From contig JAVBUF010000080.1 of assembly GCA_031555615.1 (NCBI GenBank), positions 1-28,019 of the forward strand: a stretch of 28,019 nucleotides of DNA. The letters are read 5' to 3'. Positions 22,506 through 28,019 of the stretch are shown here, in pieces; the stretch's first letter is position 1, and the number at the start of each line of letters is the position of its first letter. The stretch is from UBA935 sp031555615 (lineage in GTDB: Bacteria > Bacillota > Clostridia > Lachnospirales > Lachnospiraceae). The translations under genes were made by a program, and so were the position numbers. A model generated the notes under the pieces. It was given only the letters and a program-made list of their open reading frames with translations. It was not told the origin of the DNA and did no database searches.

Positions 22506-23793
22506 GCTTCCCTCCATGTATCTCGACTATTTTTATCAGCGCACCCAGATAAGACAGGGAGCCGAAGGCGACAATCACCGTATCTTTATCTGCCAGCAGT
22601 TCCGCCAGTTCCACCGCTTCTTCCAGACTGTCGGCACAGGTTACGCTTTGATGGTATTTTTGTACTTCCCGGGCCAGTTCATAAGCCGGCATTCCTCTGG
22701 GAACCGGGGGGGTAACCGTAATAATTTGCTGGGCATATTTATAAGTACATTGGATAATCTTATCATAATCCTTATCCCTCAATATTCCCATTATATAAAT
22801 GATTCGCCTATTTGTAAAATAAAATCTAAGGGACTCCGCCAATTTTTCAGCCGCGCCCTCGTTGTGGGCACCATCGGCAATGAAAAGCGGCTTCTTCGCC
22901 AAAACCTGAAATCTTCCCTGCCAGACCGTCTCCGCAAAGCCCCGCCGCAGCTTCATTTCGCTTACAGGGTATCCCTTTAATGCCAGAACATCTATTACCT
23001 GCAATGCCAGCACGGCGTTCTCAACCTGATGCTTTCCGGCCAGCCCAATCTCCATATCCTGATAAGCACCATAAGTAAACCGCTGCTTTTCGATTCCATA
23101 CTTTACCTTACTGATTTTTTCCGGTTCTGCCCATACCAGCGGGCAGCTGGTCTGAAGACTTTTTTCGGCTATTACCTTTTGAGCATCCTGGGTTTGGGGG
23201 CCACTGATCACCGTACACCCCCTTTTGATAATACCGGCTTTATTTTCGGCAATCCGGGTTATTGTCTTTCCTAAAAAGTCCGGATGATCCATGCTGATGG
23301 GAGTGATTACCGCTGCAAGGGTATTTTCCACGATATTGGTGGCATCTAAGGTGCCGCCCATTCCGGTTTCCAATACCACGATATCACATTTTTTAACCTG
23401 AAAATAACAAAAAGCCATAGCCGTATCTATTTCAAAGGGTGTGGGATGAGGCAGCCCGGCTTCAGCCATGCTGTCTGCAGCCTTTTTTACACGTTCCAGG
23501 CAGAGGCAAAAATCGGCTTTAGATATTATATGTCCATTTACCTGAATACGTTCCCGATATTCCGAAATAACCGGTGATATATACCTTCCGGTCCGATAGC
23601 CTGCAGTCTTCAATATGGTGGAAACAAAAGCCAGTACGGAGCCTTTTCCGTTGGTGCCGGCAATATGTACAAACTTAAGTGATGCCTGAGGGGTTCCCAG
23701 TCTTTCACAAAGTTCCCTGATTGATTCCAGTCCCGGTACACTGCCGTAGCACTGTATTTTCTCAAGATATTCTTCAGCTTCCTTATAAGTCAT
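22447..23793 (-). CDS. folC: folylpolyglutamate synthase / dihydrofolate synthase
   Basis: A 448-residue Mur-ligase-family enzyme that adds glutamate to (dihydro)folate or dihydropteroate. The P-loop GTNGKGSVLAFVSTIL, the omega region YRTGRYISPVISEYRERI, METGMGGTLDATNIV (read LETGMGGTLDATN) and ITPISMDHPDFLGKTITRIA are all present. The frame is open 66 codons further upstream, but homologues start at MTYKEAEEYLEKIQCYGSVP, so I use 23793. The last 20 or so residues are basic and are the out-of-frame reading of folE's start, suggesting a lost earlier stop. First gene of the folate operon. Confidence 0.94.
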   Translation of the reverse strand: MTYKEAEEYLEKIQCYGSVPGLESIRELCERLGTPQASLKFVHIAGTNGKGSVLAFVSTILKTAGYRTGRYISPVISEYRERIQVNGHIISKADFCLCLERVKKAADSMAEAGLPHPTPFEIDTAMAFCYFQVKKCDIVVLETGMGGTLDATNIVENTLAAVITPISMDHPDFLGKTITRIAENKAGIIKRGCTVISGPQTQDAQKVIAEKSLQTSCPLVWAEPEKISKVKYGIEKQRFTYGAYQDMEIGLAGKHQVENAVLALQVIDVLALKGYPVSEMKLRRGFAETVWQGRFQVLAKKPLFIADGAHNEGAAEKLAESLRFYFTNRRIIYIMGILRDKDYDKIIQCTYKYAQQIITVTPPVPRGMPAYELAREVQKYHQSVTCADSLEEAVELAELLADKDTVIVAFGSLSYLGALIKIVEIHGGKHGRSEKNRGSSKTTFRRDR

Positions 23794-23848
23794 GGGCCTC
23801 ATCCTTTCCTTCATCTGCGGGAATATTGTTTTTTTTACTGCACATACT

Positions 23849-24265
23849 ATGGATATGAAAAAACTACTATTCAACTTTCTTAAATGCGGTATTACCGGCT
23901 GGTGCCTGGAAATCACCTTTACTGCCCTGAATTCTCTGCGCCGCAGAGACATGAAATTAATGGGCCAGACCTCCCTGTGGATGTTTCCCATCTATGGGTG
24001 TGCTGCTTTGCTGGAACCTATCAGCCGTCTGGTCAAGGGCCGGCATCCGTTATTTCGCGGTACCTTATATGCGGCCTTTATTTTGGTGGGCGAATTTATC
24101 ACCGGTTCGCTGCTGTCGGACAAAAATATCTGTCCCTGGAACTATGGCCGTTCCAAATGGCACATCAAAAAAGTGATTCGCCTGGATTATGTTCCAAACT
24201 GGATTTTTGCCGGTCTTTTGTTTGAGAAGCTGTTAAACCGGGATTCCTCGGATAGTGTTTCTTAA
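23849..24265 (+). CDS. small PF06541-like membrane protein (putative ABC transporter permease family)
   Basis: About 138 residues with several hydrophobic stretches. CGITGWCLEITFTALNSLRR followed by TSLWMFPIYGCAALLEPISR, then a CPWNYGRSKW motif, is the pattern of PF06541-type proteins. The family name mentions an ABC transporter, but no transporter partner is adjacent, so a transport role is not supported here. The frame is open from 23792, within folC on the other strand; I start at 23849, though the ATG at 23855 is equally possible. No good ribosome site is seen. It diverges from folC and its 3' end overlaps the MATE gene by 101 bp. Confidence 0.75.
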   Translation: MDMKKLLFNFLKCGITGWCLEITFTALNSLRRRDMKLMGQTSLWMFPIYGCAALLEPISRLVKGRHPLFRGTLYAAFILVGEFITGSLLSDKNICPWNYGRSKWHIKKVIRLDYVPNWIFAGLLFEKLLNRDSSDSVS

Positions 24266-25577
24266 AGGTATATAGATACGCAATCGCCAGAAAAATACCG
24301 GTAACCAGCCAGGTGCCGCCGTTTGAAACGCAAACCAGCACATAATTCATGGTTTTCACCGAAGCATATGCTGCCACGGTCCGGCAGACCAATTCCACAA
24401 CTCCGCCCATGGTGGGCCAAAAAGAATGTCCACAGCCCTGCATAACATTACGAAAGATAAAGATCATTCCCAAAGGTATAAAACAGGCTCCACTGGCGAT
24501 GATATAAATCTCCGCATACTCCAGCACGCTTCGGTAATCCGCGCTTCCTACAAACAATCGGATAATATAAGGGAATATAAGCACTAGAATGCCATAAACC
24601 ACTACCGAATATGCAGCCGACATCCCATTGGCAATTCTTGTTCCCTTCCGAATCCGCATAATGTCATTTACGCCTCGGTTCTGCGCACTGTAGGTAGCCA
24701 TTGTCATACCGATGGCACCAAAAGGCTGGGTTACCAATTGTTCAACCTTGCAGGCTGCCGTATAGGCCGCCACGGCTGTACTGCCAAAAAGATTTAATGC
24801 TGCCTGAACCAGAATCGTCCCCACGGCTGTAATGGAAAATTGCAGTGCCATAGGCACACCAATCCCCAACTGGTGTCTTACGCATCCCGGATCCAATTGC
24901 CAATGACTTCTCTCCAGTGCCAGTATCGGCACTTTTTTCAATATATATAGGACGCAGATAATGCCCGCCACACCTTGGGAAACCACCGTGGCAATAGCCG
25001 CCCCTGCCACTCCCAAAGGAATAACAATGATCAAAAATAAATCCAAAAAAACATTTAACAGTGCCGCTGCTACTAACGAATACAGCGGCACCTTGCTGTT
25101 TCCCAATGCCCGCAGGATACTGGAAGACAGATTATAAAGAATACTGAAACACATGCCCAAACAGATAATGACAATATAGTTCTTCGACATATCATAAATA
25201 TCATCCGGCGTATTCATCCGATGCAGCAGCCAGTCCATTCCGGCTACACTGGCAATTGTCATAATAATTGTTACGATTATGGAAAGAATAGCCGCACTGC
25301 CCACACTTTTTCTCAATCCTTCCATATCCCCGGCCCCGAATCTTTGGGCTGTCAAAACCGTAAATCCGGTGGTCAGTCCCATCATAAATCCCAATATCAG
25401 GAACATAATGGTTCCGGTAGCCCCTACCGCCGCCAGGGCCCCAACCCCTACATACCGGCCAACAATGATGGTATCCACCATATTGTATAATTGCTGGAAA
25501 ATATTCCCGATAATTAACGGGAGCATAAATTTCGTAATCAGCACCGAAGGTTTTCCCTTCGTCATATCTAATTCCAT
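24165..25577 (-). CDS. MATE-family multidrug/cation efflux transporter
   Basis: A 470-residue, twelve-helix MATE exporter. MELDMTKGKPSVLITKFMLP at the start, then IGNIFQQLYNMVDTIIVGRY with VGVGALAAVG, is the classic N-terminal region of the DinF/NorM-like clostridial group. The second half repeats the pattern (FGSTAVAAYTAACKVEQLVTQPFGAIG). The ATG at 25577 is used, with AGGAG 11 nt upstream; the longer frame would begin inside the preceding terminator. The C-terminus carries about 30 polar residues past the last helix, lying in the 101-bp overlap with the convergent gene. Substrate unknown. Confidence 0.93.
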   Translation of the reverse strand: MELDMTKGKPSVLITKFMLPLIIGNIFQQLYNMVDTIIVGRYVGVGALAAVGATGTIMFLILGFMMGLTTGFTVLTAQRFGAGDMEGLRKSVGSAAILSIIVTIIMTIASVAGMDWLLHRMNTPDDIYDMSKNYIVIICLGMCFSILYNLSSSILRALGNSKVPLYSLVAAALLNVFLDLFLIIVIPLGVAGAAIATVVSQGVAGIICVLYILKKVPILALERSHWQLDPGCVRHQLGIGVPMALQFSITAVGTILVQAALNLFGSTAVAAYTAACKVEQLVTQPFGAIGMTMATYSAQNRGVNDIMRIRKGTRIANGMSAAYSVVVYGILVLIFPYIIRLFVGSADYRSVLEYAEIYIIASGACFIPLGMIFIFRNVMQGCGHSFWPTMGGVVELVCRTVAAYASVKTMNYVLVCVSNGGTWLVTGIFLAIAYLYTFKKHYPRNPGLTASQTKDRQKSSLEHNPGESLF

Positions 25578-25606
25578 AACACTTCTCACTCCTATTTTTT
25601 CCGCAC

Positions 25607-25633
25607 AAAAGGCGGTATGCACATCATACCGCC
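25607..25633 (-). terminator. intrinsic terminator after the PH-domain gene
   Basis: Perfect 9-bp arms GGCGGTATG (25611-25619) and CATACCGCC (25625-25633) with a 5-nt loop. On the minus strand they are followed by TTTTGTG. It lies 7 bp past the PH-domain stop and 30 bp before the MATE start. Confidence 0.7.
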
Positions 25634-25639
25634 ATTCGC

Positions 25640-26008
25640 TTAAAGGTTATCAGGTTCTTCCGCATCCGCACCAATATTCAAGGTGTTCAAAGTCCGGCGT
25701 TTCATCCGGGCTTTTTCGGAAGCCTCCAAAAGATAGTTCTTGATTTCCTTTGCTCTCTTGATATGTACCAGTTTTAGCTGGGGGTGAGTGGTATCGCCCG
25801 TAAAGCAGACCACCGTCCCAAGCCCGAACACTCTTTCCGTAAGCGAAGTTTCCAGTTGTACATCCTGTACTTTATACATATAGCAGTCATTTTCATAGGT
25901 TTTTAAAAGACCGCTCCTAATATTTAATATATCGTCTGTAATCGTATATTTGGTAAAGGTCCAGGGTAATCCGAAAAACAATATTCTTTTTCTTTCTATA
26001 TATTCCAT
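25640..26008 (-). CDS. bacterial PH-domain (DUF304/YdbS-like) protein
   Basis: A 122-residue, mostly beta protein. MEYIERKRILFFGLPWTFTK YTITDDILNIRSG followed by a strand pairing with the KVQDVQLETSLTERVFGLGTV segment is the bacterial PH pattern, where 'I.DV..' precedes a basic turn and 'FG.GTV'. No membrane helix is present, unlike many YdbS relatives. GGAGGAGG lies about 7 nt upstream of the ATG, and there is a clear promoter. The C-terminus (about 95-122) is charged. Role unknown. Confidence 0.8.
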   Translation of the reverse strand: MEYIERKRILFFGLPWTFTKYTITDDILNIRSGLLKTYENDCYMYKVQDVQLETSLTERVFGLGTVVCFTGDTTHPQLKLVHIKRAKEIKNYLLEASEKARMKRRTLNTLNIGADAEEPDNL

Positions 26009-26041
26009 AACTGCCTCCTCCTTATTTCATTCGCTATTACG

Positions 26042-26070
26042 AGTATACTAAATCAGTTAATTAAATGCAA
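26042..26070 (-). promoter_or_regulatory. predicted promoter of the PH-domain gene
   Basis: Minus-strand TTGCAT (26065-26070), 17-bp spacer, TATACT (26042-26047), about 34 bp from the ATG. Confidence 0.7.
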
Positions 26071-26101
26071 AGGTTTTTCCTAAAAATTCATTGAAAATTA
26101 A

Positions 26102-26130
26102 TTGAAACCGGCGGATGAATATGCTATTAT
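26102..26130 (+). promoter_or_regulatory. predicted promoter of the pyrBI operon
   Basis: TTGAAA (26102-26107), 17-bp spacer, TATTAT (26125-26130). It places the start near 26137, about 22 nt before the leader-peptide ATG. Confidence 0.75.
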
Positions 26131-26158
26131 GAGAAAAACAAATTAAGGAGGTATCCTC

Positions 26159-26281
26159 ATGACTGCAACACAATATATTACCGGACATAGAAACAGCGCT
26201 CCTATCCTCACAACCGTAACTATGATTATCGGCAGATGCGGTTTTGACCGAGAGGCTTCCTTATTTTCATTTAACCGTTGA
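26159..26281 (+). CDS. pyrBI leader peptide (pyrL-like), 40 residues
   Basis: ATG at 26159 has AAGGAGG (26145-26151) 7 nt upstream, one of the best ribosome sites in the window. It encodes 40 residues, starting MTATQYITGHRNSAPILTTV and ending REASLFSFNR, with a TGA at 26279-26281. The last codons span a U-rich tract (TTATTTTCATTT), and the stop is only 3 nt before the terminator hairpin. This matches the layout of the enteric pyrBI leader (pyrL, 44 codons), where ribosomes following polymerase that pauses at U-rich sequence prevent termination when UTP is low. The peptide itself is probably not functional. It may be unannotated in many genomes because of its size. Confidence 0.7.
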   Translation: MTATQYITGHRNSAPILTTVTMIIGRCGFDREASLFSFNR

Positions 26282-26284
26282 TTG

Positions 26285-26316
26285 AATCGAAGATTTTTTA
26301 TCTTCGATTTTATTTT
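26285..26316 (+). terminator. pyrBI attenuator (intrinsic terminator)
   Basis: AATCGAAGAT (26285-26294), loop TTTTT, ATCTTCGATT (26300-26309), then TTATTTT. A perfect 10-bp stem with a U-rich tail between the leader peptide and pyrB, 27 bp before the pyrB start. Confidence 0.85.
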
Positions 26317-26342
26317 GCAAAAAAAAGAAAGGGAGTATGACT

Positions 26343-27269
26343 ATGAGACATTTAATGAGTCCACTTGATTTTACGGTGGAAGAACTGAACAATTTGTTTG
26401 ATCTGGCAGGCGATATCGAAAAGAACATGGACAAGTATGCCCATGCCTGTGACGGCAAGAAACTGGCTTCCTGCTTTTATGAGCCCAGTACCCGGACCCG
26501 CTTAAGCTTTGAAGCTGCGATGCTGAATTTGGGGGGCAGCGTGCTGGGATTTGCCGATGCCGGTTCCTCTTCCGCTTCCAAAGGTGAAAGTGTATCCGAT
26601 ACCATACGGGTGATTTCCTGCTTTGCCGATATCTGTGCCATGCGTCATCCCAAGGAGGGCGCACCCATGGTGGCTGCCGATCGTTCCTCCATTCCGGTTA
26701 TTAATGCCGGTGACGGCGGACATCAGCACCCCACCCAGACTCTTACAGATCTGCTGACCATCCGCTCTTTAAAGGGCAGTCTGAACAATTTTACCATTGG
26801 ATTATGCGGAGACTTAAAATTCGGCCGTACCGTCCATTCTCTGATTCATGCTTTGGTGCGTTACGAAGGTATTAATTTTATCTTTATTTCTCCGGAAGAA
26901 TTACGGGTACCTGATTACATCACCGATGAACTGAAGGAGAAAAACCTGCCCTACAAAGAAGTTATCCGTTTAGATGATGTCATGCCTGAATTGGATTTCC
27001 TTTATATGACCCGCGTCCAAAAGGAACGTTTTTTCAATGAAGAAGATTATGTCCGGTTAAAAGACTTTTATGTTTTGGATAAAGAAAAAATGGAACATGC
27101 CAAGAAGGAAATGCTGGTACTGCACCCCCTTCCCAGAGTCAATGAAATCTCTGTAGATGTGGATGCGGACCCCCGGGCCGCTTATTTTAAACAGGTACAG
27201 TATGGCGTATATGTACGAATGGCTCTGATACTTACACTATTGGGAATAGAAGGAGGGAAATCATGTTAA
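26343..27269 (+). CDS. pyrB: aspartate carbamoyltransferase catalytic subunit
   Basis: A 308-residue enzyme that makes N-carbamoyl-L-aspartate from carbamoyl phosphate and aspartate, the committed pyrimidine step. The carbamoyl-phosphate loop STRTR is at residues 49-53 in FYEPSTRTRLSFEAAM. GGSVLGFADAGSSSASKGES, DGGHQHPTQTLTDLLTI and YMTRVQKERF (aspartate-binding side) are all present. ATG at 26343 is 7 nt from AAAGGGAG; the ATG at 26337 is too close. It overlaps pyrI by 7 bp. Forms the c6r6-type holoenzyme with PyrI in known cases. Confidence 0.97.
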   Translation: MRHLMSPLDFTVEELNNLFDLAGDIEKNMDKYAHACDGKKLASCFYEPSTRTRLSFEAAMLNLGGSVLGFADAGSSSASKGESVSDTIRVISCFADICAMRHPKEGAPMVAADRSSIPVINAGDGGHQHPTQTLTDLLTIRSLKGSLNNFTIGLCGDLKFGRTVHSLIHALVRYEGINFIFISPEELRVPDYITDELKEKNLPYKEVIRLDDVMPELDFLYMTRVQKERFFNEEDYVRLKDFYVLDKEKMEHAKKEMLVLHPLPRVNEISVDVDADPRAAYFKQVQYGVYVRMALILTLLGIEGGKSC

Positions 27270-27694
27270 ATGTCGGAAGAATCAAAGAAGGTTTCGTATT
27301 GGATCATATTAAGGCCGGTTCCAGCCTCTCTCTCTATCACAGCTTACAGTTGGACAAGCTGGACTGTACAGTGGCCATTATCAAAAATGCCCGCAGCAAC
27401 AAACTTGGCAAAAAGGATATTCTTAAAGTCGAATGTGATATTAATGAACTGAATCTTGATGTTTTGGCTTTCATCGACCATAATATCACTGTAAATGTCA
27501 TTAAGGATGAAAAAATCGTTGATAAAAAGGCACTGGTTATGCCCAAAGAAATTAAGAACATCATCAAATGCAAGAATCCCCGCTGCATCACTTCCATTGA
27601 GCAGGGCCTGCCTCATGTTTTTGTTCTGGCGGACGAAGAAAAGGAAGTTTATCGCTGTAAATACTGTGAAGAAAAGTGCAGCCGGCGCCTGTAA
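27263..27694 (+). CDS. pyrI: aspartate carbamoyltransferase regulatory subunit
   Basis: A 143-residue chain that binds nucleotides at its N-terminal allosteric domain (MLNVGRIKEGFVLDHIKAGS) and zinc at its C-terminal domain. The four zinc cysteines are visible as CKNPRC and CKYCEEKC (the first of CKNPRC and the last of each pair spaced as in the enteric protein). The N-terminal domain is slightly shorter than the enterobacterial one (153). Its start overlaps the pyrB end by 7 bp, with AGGAGG upstream. PyrI gives CTP/UTP inhibition, in addition to attenuation at the DNA level. Confidence 0.97.
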   Translation: MLNVGRIKEGFVLDHIKAGSSLSLYHSLQLDKLDCTVAIIKNARSNKLGKKDILKVECDINELNLDVLAFIDHNITVNVIKDEKIVDKKALVMPKEIKNIIKCKNPRCITSIEQGLPHVFVLADEEKEVYRCKYCEEKCSRRL

Positions 27695-27702
27695 GCCAAA
27701 GG

Positions 27703-27756
27703 GTGTGCGAGCAACCGGGTGTTCCTGACCCCAGTGCCCGCACACTTTTATTTTTT
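27703..27756 (+). terminator. intrinsic terminator of the pyrBI operon
   Basis: GTGTGCG (27703-27709) pairs with CGCACAC (27739-27745), with further pairing inside (GGGT with ACCC), followed by TTTTATTTTTT. It lies 9 bp past the pyrI stop. Confidence 0.85.
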
Positions 27757-27833
27757 GAAAACAAGCCTGTTTAAAGGAATATTTTGTGGATATTTTGTTA
27801 CACTATTCAGTAAACAGGAAAGGAATCTCAACA

Positions 27834-28019
27834 ATGAAAAGTTTTCAATATGAAATCTCAAATAAGGTAGGTATGGGTGAAAATACAGTGGGGCTTCTTG
27901 TGCGGGAAGCAACCAAGGCAAAATCTGACGTTATTTTGGAATGTAACGGAAAAACAGGCGATGCCAAGCGCCTGTTCAGTGTTAAAAGTATGGATATTCA
28001 AAAAGGGGACAATGTCGCT
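27834..28019 (+). CDS. HPr-family protein lacking the active-site histidine (truncated by window edge)
   Basis: The frame from the ATG at 27834 gives 62 residues and runs off the window. MKSFQYEISNKVGMGENTVG, LLVREATKAKSDVILECNGK and DAKRLFSVKSMDIQKGD align throughout with HPr. However, the usual GIHARPA loop reads GMGENTV, so phosphorylated His15 is Gly and Arg17 is Asn. The Ser46 position (in the usual KSIL-type segment) is Arg. It therefore cannot take PEP-derived phosphate in the classical way. It could be a regulatory or structural HPr-like protein. AAAGGAA is about 9 nt before the ATG. Family call strong; role unknown. Confidence 0.8.
   Translation, partial: MKSFQYEISNKVGMGENTVGLLVREATKAKSDVILECNGKTGDAKRLFSVKSMDIQKGDNVA

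Noticed and set aside
23794..23991. 66-residue N-terminal extension of FolC
   Set aside because: Homologues begin at MTYKEAEEYL; the extension is the antisense reading of the divergent membrane-protein gene.
26244..26262. PyrR-binding loop in the pyrBI leader (GACCGAGAGGCTT resembles the known loop)
   Set aside because: The GAGAGGCTT part matches, but the upstream side is shifted by one base and the flanking stem does not pair (A opposite G). The leader-peptide layout explains the region better.
1..28019. CRISPR arrays, insertion sequences, tRNA or rRNA genes
   Set aside because: No regular short direct repeats with spacers, no transposase frames and no tRNA-like cloverleaf were seen on reading; the only long dispersed repeat is the 13.5-14.0 kb pair.

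Overview
The window looks like a chromosomal segment from an anaerobic Clostridia-type Firmicute, most likely Lachnospiraceae. This is inferred from moderate GC, strong AGGAGG ribosome sites, sigma-A promoters with 17-bp spacers, PadR/HAAS and DUF3784 gene types, and pyrB-pyrI and folate operons arranged as in that group. No phage, insertion sequence, CRISPR array, rRNA or tRNA is visible.

Layout. 1-4440 (minus): a potassium-uptake operon trkA-trkH, followed by a DUF3810 membrane protein and a truncated Mbeg1-like (DUF2974) protein. 4538-6460 (plus): a PadR-controlled membrane-protein operon with an operator-like palindrome just after its -10 box. 6511-7151: xpt, convergent with a minus-strand nucleoside-type ABC transporter operon (lipoprotein, ATPase, two permeases; 7169-12101), so purine salvage and nucleoside uptake sit together. 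12145-13458: an AGCS amino-acid:cation symporter. 13459-14081: a gene-free 623-bp stretch with two divergent copies of a structured repeat. 14082-16339 (minus): a P-II-like protein with a DUF1538 membrane protein. 16468-19373 (minus): a P-type cation ATPase behind a yybP-ykoY (manganese) riboswitch and terminator. 19425-19789: a small unrecognised gene. 19776-23793 (minus): a folate operon folC-folE-HD-folP-folBK. 23849-26070: a PF06541-like membrane protein, a MATE exporter and a PH-domain protein. 26102-27756 (plus): pyrBI behind a leader peptide and terminator. 27834-end: an HPr-like protein without the active-site histidine.

The most interesting signal is the repeat pair at 13481-14029. 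The two 117-nt cores differ at 11 positions, and six of those form three compensatory base-pair changes in a foldable stem. Each core is also enclosed by outer arms that are unrelated between copies but self-complementary within each copy. This points to a conserved folded RNA or DNA element rather than a protein. Second is the pyrBI leader: a 40-codon reading frame with a near-ideal ribosome site stops 3 nt before an intrinsic terminator, resembling the pyrL attenuator of enteric bacteria.
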